A stretch of 64,000 bases of DNA from Allium sativum (Eukaryota; Streptophyta; Magnoliopsida; Asparagales; Amaryllidaceae): positions 807,657,160 through 807,721,159 of the forward strand of contig CM060919.1 in the NCBI GenBank assembly GCA_030737875.1, given 5' to 3'. This document shows positions 35,590 through 46,164 of this stretch, in pieces. The notes under the pieces were generated by a model. That model saw only the letters and a list, made by a program, of their open reading frames with translations, was not told the DNA's origin and ran no database searches. The position numbers were made by a program, and so were the translations under genes. Each line of letters starts with the position of its first letter. Position 1 is the first letter of the stretch.

Positions 35590-35795
35590 AGCGCTTAACG
35601 GGTAAATAGTAGCGGAGGTGCAATAAGGTGTAACGGGGATAAAGCGGGGAAATAATAGGGTTATAGCTAAGGCGGAAAAAGGCCCATTAGATATAAAACC
35701 AAATATCTAAAAATTAATTATCTTTCTCACATTATATGTGTATAAGAAACTAATATTAATTAATTTTATATAACAAAACCAAAGAATATCATAGG
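35590..35795. other. Short tail of element D; no gene seen
   Basis: 206 bp with no ORF. No LTR of D is recognisable here. Confidence 0.35.
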
Positions 35796-36177
35796 TGTAA
35801 CAGCCCGCATTTTACGTATCGGAGGATCGTAAAATATTTTTATATTATTCCTTGATGGTTGGATCATTCTCATATTTTAATATATTGTTTATGGGGATGT
35901 GAGACATGTCCATAATTTTTACCAATTTTGTTTATGACCATTTTGCCCTTATCAGTCTTGTACAGGGAATAACTTTTGATTCAGATCGAATCAGGTGCTA
36001 AGATCGGTCTCATTGGAAAGGAAATGATGTTTCTCATTCCGTAGACTGGTTACATTAAAGATTTGATTATGCGGTTTGGGAGTAATCGCTGTTTTTGTGT
36101 TTGACAGTTTGCTATTCAGGTTTTTAAAGACATAATGGACTTATTTGGAGAGGCCCATTAGTGGGCTGGTGGAAGGC

Positions 36178-36186
36178 TATAAATAA
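36178..36186 (+). promoter_or_regulatory. TATA box in LTR I
   Basis: CTATAAATAAGG about 380 bp into the LTR. Upstream, GCCCA-TTAG-TGGGC at 36153-36166 forms a small inverted repeat and resembles paired site II (TGGGC) motifs. Confidence 0.6.
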
Positions 36187-36814
36187 GGCGTAGGAGGCAT
36201 GGAGAATAGTTTGCTTTTTCATTCCCTCATTTGGGTGAGCTTGTGGCCTTCCTTGTTCAACAAACTACACCTTTCCACCATTAGAATCGAGATCTAAGTA
36301 AGACAATCGAAGATTTACATCGTTTGAAGCTAGATCCACATCAATCGAAGAGAGAGTTCATCGAATCAAAGAGTTTAGAGAAAATCCTTTGCTGTCTGGA
36401 ATCAAGTTTCATCGTTTTTGTGTTGTTTTGGAGAATTGGTGAGTGATATGTATCTCTCACATGGATTCAATCAAGTATATGGGTCGTATGATCATAATTT
36501 TATCATTTTGAGTGATTTTCACCTAGATCTACATCATGGTAAGTCTATTTTCACATGAATCGCTATATGATCTAATCTAGCAACTTAAAACCGGCAATTT
36601 CCATATAGTTTCATTTGTTTATGCAAGTTAGATCCATAATTTTAGTTCATATATTCATTAATCATGATTTCGGTGAATTTTACATAATTATTGATGATAA
36701 TTGTCATTTCCATGTTGTTAGTGCTTTCATAACATGTTTGTGGTTGAATTGGATGTATTGGATGAGTTGATTTCGTCAATATAGTCGATTGGCGAAGTTT
36801 TGGTCAAGTTTGGA

Positions 36815-36920
36815 GATGGATGGATCAGTCGGACTGGATGGATCGGTCAGAATGGATGGAATGGATGGGTCAGACGGATTGGATGGATCATTCGAATTGG
36901 ATGGATCGGTCGGATTGGAG
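36815..36920 (+). repeat. TGGATGGATC minisatellite in LTR I
   Basis: About five imperfect units of 18-27 bp built on TGGATGGATC(A/G)(G/T)TCGGA. The plus-strand translation is a Trp-Met-Asp repeat, which is a by-product and not a gene. Confidence 0.7.
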
Positions 36921-37935
36921 TACGATGGGTCGATTTAACTTGTTGAGTATGGGTCGGTCTGCTTTTCTCCATGATGGGTCAGCAGGTATGAAGTGTTTTT
37001 GGAAACGTTTTGAAACGCTATGGTAAATGGCCTAAACGTTGTGGTTTGTTTCCATAGTGAATAAGTGAAGTGCTATGGTTTGTATTGAACCTTATATTGA
37101 TGTTGTTTGGTTCAGTAATGTTGTGACTTCGATGTATGTCCTAGTGGGAATGTTCAAAGGGATGCGATGTGTTCGTCGATCAGTGTAGATCAATGAATGT
37201 GAAGATAACTCAAAAGTTGTGAATTGGTGAGTAATGGTTGATCGAGAAGGTTGATTGAGCAATGAATGGTCATCAGGTTGGATGACTAGAGATATTGAAG
37301 GCCGAGAGATTATCATTGTCATAGATTCTAGCGAATTCGAAGCAAGGGTACAATGGGGGCACCCAAAAGGCTGGAAGGTTGTCGGTCGAGTACCTTGGGC
37401 AGTTGTGAAGGGCCTAGTTGTCAAGGTTGGACAAATATATGTTTTGTTGTATGACATATGGAGTTTTTGCTAGAACCGGGGTTACCATTAGCCTTTGACG
37501 TATGGCAAGATTGGCCCTCATATGATTAACGATAGTTTCAAAGCAAGAAGGGCAGTGATAGCCAGGTCTTGGATGTTTGGTTGTTTGTTTGTACCATCTC
37601 ACGTAGATTATTTGAGGTCAAAGGAGGTGTTTCTCGGGTGCTTGTCTGATATTGGTTTAGGCCTCTGGGGCTTGTGCTTGAGGGATATTGAGCTCGATCA
37701 GGATGGTTTACGTGGGAAATAACTAGTTACTATGTTGCTATTGAGTGATAGTTGTTTGACATTATTTGGTTACTTCTGCTTGCCATGGTTGGCATGTTGT
37801 TTCATGATTGATGTATTGTAAAGGCTATCACTGTCAAGTGTGGGGAAGGCAGGGTTGGGTTCTTCTCTGGCGTTTGGTAGATTGGTTTGTTAGTCTACCT
37901 ATTCTCATATACTTAGATAGTTGTTTTATCGCTCA

Positions 37936-38758
37936 CTAAGACCCTCTCGCCCACAATTGTGTCACTTCCTCTTATCCTTAGCCTTGTCATTCTTTCCGCC
38001 CTTCTTCTTCTTCTTCAGTTGTTGTTGTTGTCCTTTCTTGGGCCATACTTTCTTGTTTTGTGTTTCCTCAACCTTAACTTCTTTCTTGTCGCTTTTGTCT
38101 TCCTCATGCATCAAGGCCATATCAACAAGCCTTTCAAAAGTTGTTCCTATTGGAATATGGGACATAACTAACCCTTGAAGGGGTTCACTCAGTCCTTTCA
38201 CAAACCGCAAAGCTTTCTTATACAGAGTATCTACCAGTTCCAATCCAAACCTTGCTAGCTGGCTGAATTTGTTAACATATTCTTTAACAGTCATGCCTCC
38301 ATGTTTGAGCGCCAAGAACCTTTCCATTTTCATGCTTTTCTCAGCTTGAGAAAGAAACTTCATTTCAAACCTCTATCTAAAATCATCCTAAGTCTCCACC
38401 AGACGCCCTGCTTGCGTTACTTCCCACCAGAACGAAGCTTCATTTTTCAATAGCCAGGCGACTAACTGAATCTGCCCACGATCGTCCACTTCGAAAATTC
38501 CAAACAGATCCTCCGTTTCTTTGAGCCAATTCCATGCCTCTATGAACGTCTCAGTTCCACGGAATGGCTTTCCTCCCATAGCACAGAAATCTTTGCATAT
38601 CTTAGAGAAGTTATCCGCATGTGGAGGAGGAGGAGGAACGACGGGTGCAGCTGGGGGAGGAACGTCAGCTTACCACCGGCAGGCGCCATGGTTTCTAGAT
38701 ACCGACGGAACCAGCCAGGTATCATAACGCCCTCTGGAATATTAGGTTCCCTAGACAT
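37936..38758 (-). pseudogene. H gag (Ty3/gypsy chromovirus type), decayed and truncated
   Basis: On the minus strand Met at 38758 begins MSREPNIPEGVMIPGWF. After frameshifts the Gag core follows: WLKETEDLFGIFEVDDRGQI, AWLLKNEASFWWEVTQ (38579-38388), then FLSQAEKSMKMERFLAL, MTVKEYVNKFSQLARFGLEL and FVKGLSEPLQGLVM (38363-38100), then a Lys/Gln-rich tail. This is the usual retrotransposon Gag matrix/capsid region. TAG stops near 38388 and 38376 fit Trp and Gln codons. The zinc knuckle and pol are missing because the copy ends near 37935. LTR F directly upstream is its 5' LTR. Confidence 0.75.
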
Positions 38759-38922
38759 GCTGAAAAGAAAAGGAAAGAGATTCAGACAAAGGATCGAAAG
38801 ATATTACATATGGCTTTAGGGAATATGCTTTTCAAAATATACTTTTCTATTTGAAAACGCTTTCTTTTAAAACCTTTTTGAAAATAACTTTCAAAAACTT
38901 TTGTCTAATCTGGTAACCTTCA

Positions 38923-38934
38923 GCTCTAATACCA
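38923..38934 (-). other. H primer-binding site, initiator tRNA-Met type
   Basis: The minus strand reads TGGTATTAGAGC, one mismatch from the initiator-Met PBS, two bases inside LTR F. It fixes F as a 5' LTR on the minus strand. Confidence 0.8.
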
Positions 38935-40280
38935 AGTGTAACACCCCACGTCCGTTAATGTCACTAATTTAGAGAATGCATTAAGTTTCGTGAAGCGTTA
39001 TAGGTAAACAGAATCATTACAAGACAGACATAAAATAGCCTCGGAATTAAAAACTTTATTAATCATAAAGCAACGTAGTTCAAAACATCAAATGTCTGAA
39101 AATACATAAACCCAGTACATCATTAAAACTTCTTTCTTGCACTTAAAATATCAGAGTATAATAATAAAAGAAGCATAATCCCCAAAAGCATAGCCATAGT
39201 AGCGAAGATAAGAACTTAAGCAACACATCTAAGCAGCTCCAGCAAAATGAAAGAAGAATCCAGATCAAGCTTGAGTATTACCACCCTGAGAGCGTGGGAG
39301 AGGGGGGAGGAACGGAAGGGAAAAAAGAGGAAACAAAATGGGTCGGACATAAAGTCTGGCGAGTCCAGTTACTTTTAGCATATAAATAAGTAAAAGTATC
39401 ATGGAAGGCATATAAAGTGGATAAGAAAGGTAACAACATAAAAGGCAGGTATGACGAAGTAAACAAGATAAAAATGATAGAGTATATTGCGCTTCTCTAA
39501 TGATTCCTCTGCACCAATAGTAGTATAACCAGAATGAGATGATCCACAACAGTATAAGATGGTAGACTTAGGCGTACTTCCAGTGAGAGGTTTTCACCCC
39601 ATACAATCAACAGGCAGCCCAACGTTCCGGAGTTACCGCTATGGATAAGAACGGAGTCCTAAACATACCGGAGTCTAAGTATACCCTAATTACTACCCTA
39701 ATTGATAGGCTCCTTACTCCGTAGATACCCTGTGCTGGCCCCACAGTAGGATGTATCACTCCCTAAAGTGGAAACCCTTCATTTTTTGAATGTGCACAAC
39801 CATATCTACTGATGTCACAACTCTTGTTTTCCCGAGCAGGCGGAGTCATGCACGCACATGACCCTAATGGAACGCGCCTTCAAACACCATCCCCGCTTTT
39901 GGATCTCTTACAATCAGCCCAGTAAGCGTGCCCTGACTCCGACCTAGTTCAGAGTACTCGTTTGATACCTATATATGGGTTACTGAATGAAACGGGTCCC
40001 CCACACGAGATGATGCAAGATTTCCCCTTTGTGTTGCATCACCAGTACTAGGTTTTCTATAGGTTATGCCCTACAAGTTTAAAGGATCACATAACCCCAC
40101 ATGTTAAGTTTGTGGGCCTATATATAAGTATTACCTGCCCGCCCCGGATTTACTTAACTCGCCCACTGTTTCAAACAAGTTTACTTAACCTTATTTAAGT
40201 TACATGTTTATACAACCCCTATGGATTCAACTAGGTTAAGTATTCCAATTCATTACCATGTCAATTTATGGTTATAATGT

Positions 40281-40501
40281 GCTAGACCTCCAATATTAAG
40301 CCTACCACTTGTGGATGCTGGATATGCCGGTCAGTTCTAGGCAGACTTCTTCCACAAGTCGGACATAACCTTATGTCTTAGCACGTCTCGTGTTTTTGCA
40401 CCTAGACCCCTCACATTAGATTCACCACTTGTGGTCGCTGGATATGCCGAGCGGTTTCGGACAGACTTCCACCACAAGTGTAATCTAACCTCGTGTCTAG
40501 G
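40281..40501 (-). repeat. Tandemly duplicated foldback module in LTR F
   Basis: Two copies, 40281-40382 and 40401-40501. The second has terminal inverted repeats CCTAGAC/GTCTAGG and inner stems AGATT/AATCT and CACTTGTGG/CCACAAGTG. It is homologous to the module in E at 30762-30980. Confidence 0.7.
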
Positions 40502-41394
40502 CGCGATTACAGTTTCTAATTAATGTAATCCTAGGCATTTACATTATTAACCAATTTACCTATGTCGTTACAGGTTTTCATGCCCCTTTCCCAAGTTATG
40601 TTCATAACGAACCATATGCCCCAAATTAATATTATTACACTTTATTCAAGTTATGCCCAAATTCCCAATTATAAGTGATGCCCCAATTCAACATTTTCGC
40701 CTCGTTCCCAATCTAACGCATTCGCACATTTCAGCGGCATGCCTAGGCTCGAAGGTTGCCTGGCTATATAAAAATAAAAGGGAAAAGATACAGAGAAAAG
40801 GACAGAGATGATCATACTAACATAATGGACATATAATGGCAGAAACATGAATAAAACATATAGTGGCATAATGACAAGGTACACATATAGGAACAGATCT
40901 AATGATGATAGAACTGATTCTAACATAATAGTGACATACATGATATGATCTAAACAATGATTTAGATGTCCAACTAATAACATATCTGATTTGGCCACAA
41001 ACATAATAGAATAAGTATAAGGTGATCTAAACAGTGAATTAGATCTACAATCAATGGCAGATCTGACATGATAAATAGGTATAGGTTCAGATCTAGTTCA
41101 TAATCATGTCAGAATAACTAAGATAAATAGGTTATAACAAATCTGATGTGATTTAAATGTTTATAGGCATATATCCAAGTTATAGTCATATCAAGTTTTA
41201 CTTTTAAATATTTACATCAAAAATTAGCATGGACTCACAGTGTTTGGATCTAGAAAAACAAAAAAATCGAATCATGGATCTCTAAGCTTGAATAACTTGA
41301 TTGCTGAATAAGAAAAGACTTGATTTGATCTGGGTAGAGGCAGCATCTAGTTCTCCATTATTTTTGGTGTGCAAAAACATGAGAAATACGGCCA

Positions 41395-41504
41395 TATTTA
41401 TAGATGGCCCTAAAACCCTAATCTGTCATATCGGACGCAGGGGATCGACACCCCCTTGAGGGGTCGACCCAGGGGTCGACACCCCTGAGCGGGAAAATTC
41501 CCGC
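41395..41504 (-). promoter_or_regulatory. TATA box and upstream palindromes in LTR F
   Basis: Minus-strand TATAAATA at 41395-41402. Upstream (higher coordinates) lie the palindrome GGGTCGACCC at 41461-41470, arms AGGGGT/ACCCCT at 41471-41486, and GCGGGAA/TTCCCGC at 41489-41504. Confidence 0.6.
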
Positions 41505-41752
41505 CTCCCCCTTTCTGCGTGTTTTTTGAATTCTTGACCTAATTTTGGATTTCTGGATTCTTGCGCGTACACAAACATCAAACCTTAATAACTTCTTCAT
41601 ACGGTGTCCGATTTATGCAAACCAAGGGTTTAATTTGGCTAGAATTCCGAGACGAATGCAATGGCGCTGTCCATTTCACTTAATTCTGAATATTAAATTA
41701 TTTATTCTTTAATTTATCATCTTTAGTGTTGTTAAAATTACGGGATGTTACA

Positions 41753-44700
41753 CTAACACACAAGCCCTTAGGAGATGTTCCAAAACTCGGTTAATCCTCT
41801 CAGTTTGACCATCATTTTTGGGATGATAAGCCATACTCAAACACAACTCGGTTCCCAAAGCTTCTTGCAAGCTCTTCCAAAATCTGCTCATGAAGAAAGG
41901 ATCACGGTCACTTACTATGCTCTTTGGGATACCATGGAATCGAACTATCCATTTTTTTATAAAGCTCGGCCAACTTCGTTGATGTCCTAGTCAATTTGAC
42001 AGGAATAAACCATGCACTTTTGGTCAAGCAATCCATGATGACCCAAATTCCTTCGCTTCCTGCCCTGGTGCTAGGTAGTCCATCGATATCCGCTCCCACT
42101 TTCACGTAGGAACTTCCAATGGCTGAAGCAACCTACTTGGGTTCTTCTGTTCAGCTTTCACCAACTGACAGTTCATACTCTCAGAAATGAACTTTCCTAT
42201 ATCTCTTTTCATCCCTTCCAAGTAGTAGACTTGCTTCATGTCTTGATACATCTTATTACCACCGGGATGAATAATCAACTTCAAGTGATGACATTCCCTC
42301 AGAACCTCATCCCTCAATCCGTCGATATTAGGAACAACCAGTCGTCCTTGCTTTCAAAGCCATCCCTCTCAATTGACCTCGAACGCTTTATCCTTTGGTT
42401 CTAGCTTCTAGATAAATTCGACAAGCTTTGCATCTCGCTATTGGATTTCGCCAATCCTTTCGATAAGAATAGGTCTTATCAATAAGCTTGCCAACATTTT
42501 AGGTTCCAACTCACACCGTGGCTTGAAATCAAATCTTGCCAAGTACTCAAGACTTTTCCCTTTTGAGCACATTGCTCCTAAACTTGCGTGTCTTCGACTC
42601 AAGGCATTCGCCACTGCGTTACCTTTACCGAGAGTATAGGCTATACCAAAATCATATGATGCCAGAAACACTAACAACCGTTGCTGCTGAAGATTCAAAT
42701 CCTTTTAGGAGAAAAGATACTTCAATGACTTGTGATATGTAAATAGCTCGAATCGAACCCCCAACAGGTAATGTCTCCACATCTTCAGAGCAAATACGAT
42801 CGCTACCAACTCCAAATCATGGTTTGGGTAATTCCTTTAGTACGGCTTTAGTTGTCGACTCGCCTAGGCCACAACCTTATCCATCTGTGTTAGCACTGCT
42901 TCAAGTCTAGTACCACATGCATCGGTGTTTACCACCATTTCTTCGTTCCTACTTGGAATTGTTAAAACAGGAGTAATCGTTAGTCTCTCTTTTATGATTC
43001 TGAAATCTTGCTCACACTTTGCATCCCATGTGAACACTTGGTTCTTCTTCGTCAATCCTGTTAATGGTGCGCTATCTTGGAGAAATCCTTGATGAACCGT
43101 CGGTAATAACCAGCCAATCCAAGGAAACTTCGAACATCCGTCGCATTCTTAGGTCTATCCCAGTCCTGGATTGTTGCCACTTTAGCGGAGTCAACCACTA
43201 TTCCACTTCAAGAAACAACATGACCTAAGAACCTCACTTCACTTTTCCTGAAGTGACACTTTGAAAACTAACCTCTCAGCTGATGCTCTTATAAGATTTC
43301 CAAAACAATCCTCATGTGCGTCTTGTGCTCTTCCTCATTCCGAGAGTAAACTAGAATATCATCCATGAACACAAGCACAAACTTGTTCAACTAATCTCTG
43401 AAGACCCTATTCATAAGATCCACAAAATATGCTGACGCGTTAGTTAACGAATGGCATCACCAACCATTCGAAGAAACCGGATAGTGTCCTAAAAGCGGTC
43501 TTTGGCACACTATCCTTTGCCACTCTCAATTGGTGAAATCCCGGTGTCAAATCCATTTAAGAAAACACTTTGGCCTCATAAAGCTGATCAAACAAGTCAT
43601 CTATCCTCGGCAACGTATACTTGTTCTTCTTGGTCACCTTGTTCAGCTCACGACAATCCACACACAATATCAACGAGCCATCTTCTTGGCTGCAAACACT
43701 ACTAGTGGTCCCCAGTTAGAAACACTTCGCCAAATGAATTCTTTTCACAAAAGGTCACGAACTTGCACCTCTAACTCTCGCTATTCCTTAGGCGCCATCC
43801 GCCTAAGAGGCATAACGATAGGTCTAGCACCCTCGACCAAATCGATCCTAAACTCGATCTCACGATGTGATGGCACACCTTTGACCTCGTCAAAGACATC
43901 CTCAAACTCATTTGCGATCAGCGCTGATGACAAGTCTTCCTATGGAGTCAGAAGCGAGTATAGATAGCTTACGAAGACCCCGTCTTCAGGCTTACATCTA
44001 ATCAACACCTTTCACCCTTCCACATCCCCGACTCTTACCTCTAGCTTCTCGCAATTTACTCTTGCCACATACCTCTTGAGCCAATCCATGCCCAAGATGA
44101 TCCTAAACCTAACGAAGTTCAACACAAAGAAATCACACACAAAAGAGCAACCATGACTCGAAAACACTAGACCATGACACAACATGCACAAACTTGACGA
44201 ACCCCCAACTAGATTAGTCACGATCAATGGTCTATCACAAATCTCCGGTTCCAAACCCAAGCTGCACACAAGCTCATTATAGATGAAAGAATGTGATGCT
44301 CTAGTATCAAACAACACACGAAATGTAACACCATTAACTGAAAAAGTACCTTGAACGACGACATCCTTTCCCTTTTCTTTTGCAGTAGGAGCTCTTGAAG
44401 AAAACGACACAGCTTCCAAAGCATAAACCTTCACAACCTGCTTTCCCTTAGCTGATTCCGGACAATCCTTCTTCTTATGCCCAGATTTTCCACACTTGAA
44501 GCACTTCTTCTCGGCCTTTGGATTCTTGCACTCATTAGCAAAATGAGCTTTCTGTTGGAAGTTAAAGAAAACCACTTCACTCTTAGGCTTTTTCTGGCCA
44601 TCCTTTCCCTTCTACTATCGTTGCTTCCTCTTCTTATTATTGTTACCACCCTACTGTGGCTTCTGTGCTTCCTTAGCTGCAACAAGAGGCTCTTTCTTGG

Positions 44701-45313
44701 GAAACAAACTTTCATGCCTCAAAGCCTTCTCAACAATCTTCTCATAAGTATCATCAAGATGATCCACAAGCTGATTCCCTAGATATTTGTCCAATACCAA
44801 GAGAAACTTCTCGTCCTTCTGGTAAGGAGTAACCATATATGAACGAGCATACTTCGATAAGGACTCAAAGTTAGAAACATAATCCAACACTGGTCGACCA
44901 CCCTGTTTAATCTCGACAAACCTCTCAAATAGAATAGACTTCTGCATGGTAGAGATAAACTTTGCCTCGAACTTGACTTCGAACTGCTCCAATGAAATAT
45001 CATCTTCAGGGGTTTCAATGATAACTGAATTCCACCATTCCATGGCTCTGCCCTGTAGCTGCTTTGACGCGAGCTTTCTCTTAGTTGCATCATCTATACC
45101 CAAGTCTCCAAAGATATGGATACAAGTATCTAACCACTTGTAAACCTCTTCAGTTGGCTCAGTCTTTTTAAACTGCTTTCCTCTCAGAGGTGTGGATTCT
45201 TTGCACAACTTTGGGTAATCCGCAACCCTAGAAACTTGCACACCTACATCTACCATGGCTGCCATTGGAGCAGGCACCCTTCTCATGAATGCTTCCATCA
45301 AGGCCTCAAACAT
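41753..45313 (-). pseudogene. Element G gag-pol, Ty3/gypsy, decayed; integrase cut by LTR F
   Basis: On the minus strand ATG 45313 opens Gag (to 44651; WLDTCIHIFGDLGIDDATKR, AMEWWNSVIIETPED, FVEIKQGGRPVLDYV). In the same frame, beyond stops, come a damaged first and an intact second knuckle (CFKCGKSGHKKKDC near 44480) and the protease, whose motif reads DTRASHSF at 44285-44308 instead of DTG. RT follows in several frames, with FMDD at 43358-43369. RNase H lies at about 43055-42438 (FTWDAKCEQDF, YTLGKGNAVANALSRR), the integrase zinc finger at 42317-42102 and the core at 42105-41760 with VIMDCLTKSAW, SIVSDRD and [10 protein letters not shown]. Coding stops at 41753 where F starts. No copy of the integrase C-terminus is present. 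Confidence 0.85.
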
Positions 45314-45748
45314 GGCTGAGTAATCTAGTATACCTCCTTTCCCCCTTTAGGCACATTTCCCTCCCTAGAAGTATGTCTTAAAGTACGTTGACTCATTCCA
45401 AATCTACAATATATAATGATTAGCCATTTACAAGAAAAATTGCTAATGGAGTTCAAACGCTACTGTACTATATAGTATTATATAGTATACATCCTTCAAA
45501 ACCACATCGTTATTATTTCATATTCAATTATCATCAATGAGTTAATAACCTTACAATTATGTGATTGACTGAGCATGCCAACATTTAGAACTGACATATG
45601 TTTTATTATCCAACACAGTTTAGATTCATTTTAATATTGTCAGAAATATATAAGTAATGTATAAAAATCATAAAATATTACCTAGCATAGAAACAAAAGC
45701 AGATGAATGAGACTGAGAATCCATGAACGATAAATCAAGAGAAGTAGC
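45314..45748 (-). other. Leader side of element G; no LTR or PBS seen
   Basis: 435 bp upstream of the G gag start. I found no primer-binding site or LTR. Solo LTR J is inserted at 45749, and the same flank resumes at 54759. Confidence 0.4.
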
Positions 45749-46060
45749 TGTAAAGACCCGAAAAATTAGAATATTCAGTCTTCAAATATCGTAACTGTAT
45801 GGAATATTATTAAATGCTATAAATATGATTTTACAACCTTGTTAGACATCTTTTAATTAATAATTAATGATCCTAGACTTGTTCTGGAAAAATGTTTTCA
45901 AAAATATATTTTTAGGAAAAATGTCGTAAATGTGACCGAAAACTGTTTTATCGATATATAACTAGTTGTTGAAAATTTAAATGAGTTTCTAGTAAATCAT
46001 TAGGAAAGTAATTAGAAAATAAAAATGTTTTTCATATTTATGGTTAACTAAATATTGATG

Positions 46061-46164
46061 ATGTCATGCATGACATAAGCAAGATGACATAAGCGAGATG
46101 ACATAAGATCAGGGTTTTAGGGGCTTTTAGGTCTTTCCCTATTCACTTTGCTTTTCCTATAAAA
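46061..46164 (+). promoter_or_regulatory. Promoter region of LTR J: palindrome, TGACATAAG repeats, TATA box
   Basis: ATGTCATGCATGACAT (46061-46076) is a perfect 16-bp palindrome. It overlaps a tandem series of TGACATAAGC, AGATGACATAAGC and AGATGACATAAG to 46106. The TATA box TATAAAA is at 46158-46164, 82 bp downstream of the palindrome. Confidence 0.65.

Larger units (their letters stand above)
22573..35795 (+). mobile_element. Element D: Tat-lineage Ty3/gypsy retrotransposon with antisense ORF; solo LTR E nested
   Basis: The order is LTR, PBS, gag, PR, RT, RH, INT, long 3' non-coding region, antisense coiled-coil ORF. E is inserted just after pol at 29059-32377 with duplication ATAAG. An extra ORF in antisense orientation between pol and the 3' LTR is a known trait of Tat elements such as Retand, RIRE2 and Grande. 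No 3' LTR is found before LTR fragment I begins at 35796, so the element is incomplete. The left edge is approximate. Confidence 0.8.
35796..37935 (+). mobile_element. LTR fragment I (gypsy, TGTAACAGCCC type)
   Basis: It starts TGTAACAGCCCGC at 35796 with a plant LTR layout: TATA 36178, then leader-like sequence. The right side runs into the minus-strand gag of H near 37935 without a TTACA end, so the 3' end is missing. The exact junction is uncertain, because the phrase HNCGREG near 37925 could still belong to the H zinc knuckle. Confidence 0.6.
38937..41752 (-). repeat. LTR F: 5' LTR of element H, 2816 bp
   Basis: On the minus strand it starts TGTAACATCCCG and ends GGGGTGTTACA. It is related to E and O: shared blocks read CACTTTAGGGAGTGATACA, GGGGCCAGCAC and AGACTTTATGTCCGAC in the same order. 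Its 5' end lies in the integrase of element G, so H inserted there. The other LTR of H is not in the window. Confidence 0.85.

Noticed and set aside
36820..37026. Small gene with Trp-Met-Asp repeats
   Set aside because: It is the translation of a minisatellite in an LTR, with no sign of a start context or domain.
44477..44782. Plus-strand ORF of about 100 codons with Leu-rich segments
   Set aside because: Shadow of the minus-strand gag/zinc-knuckle region of element G.
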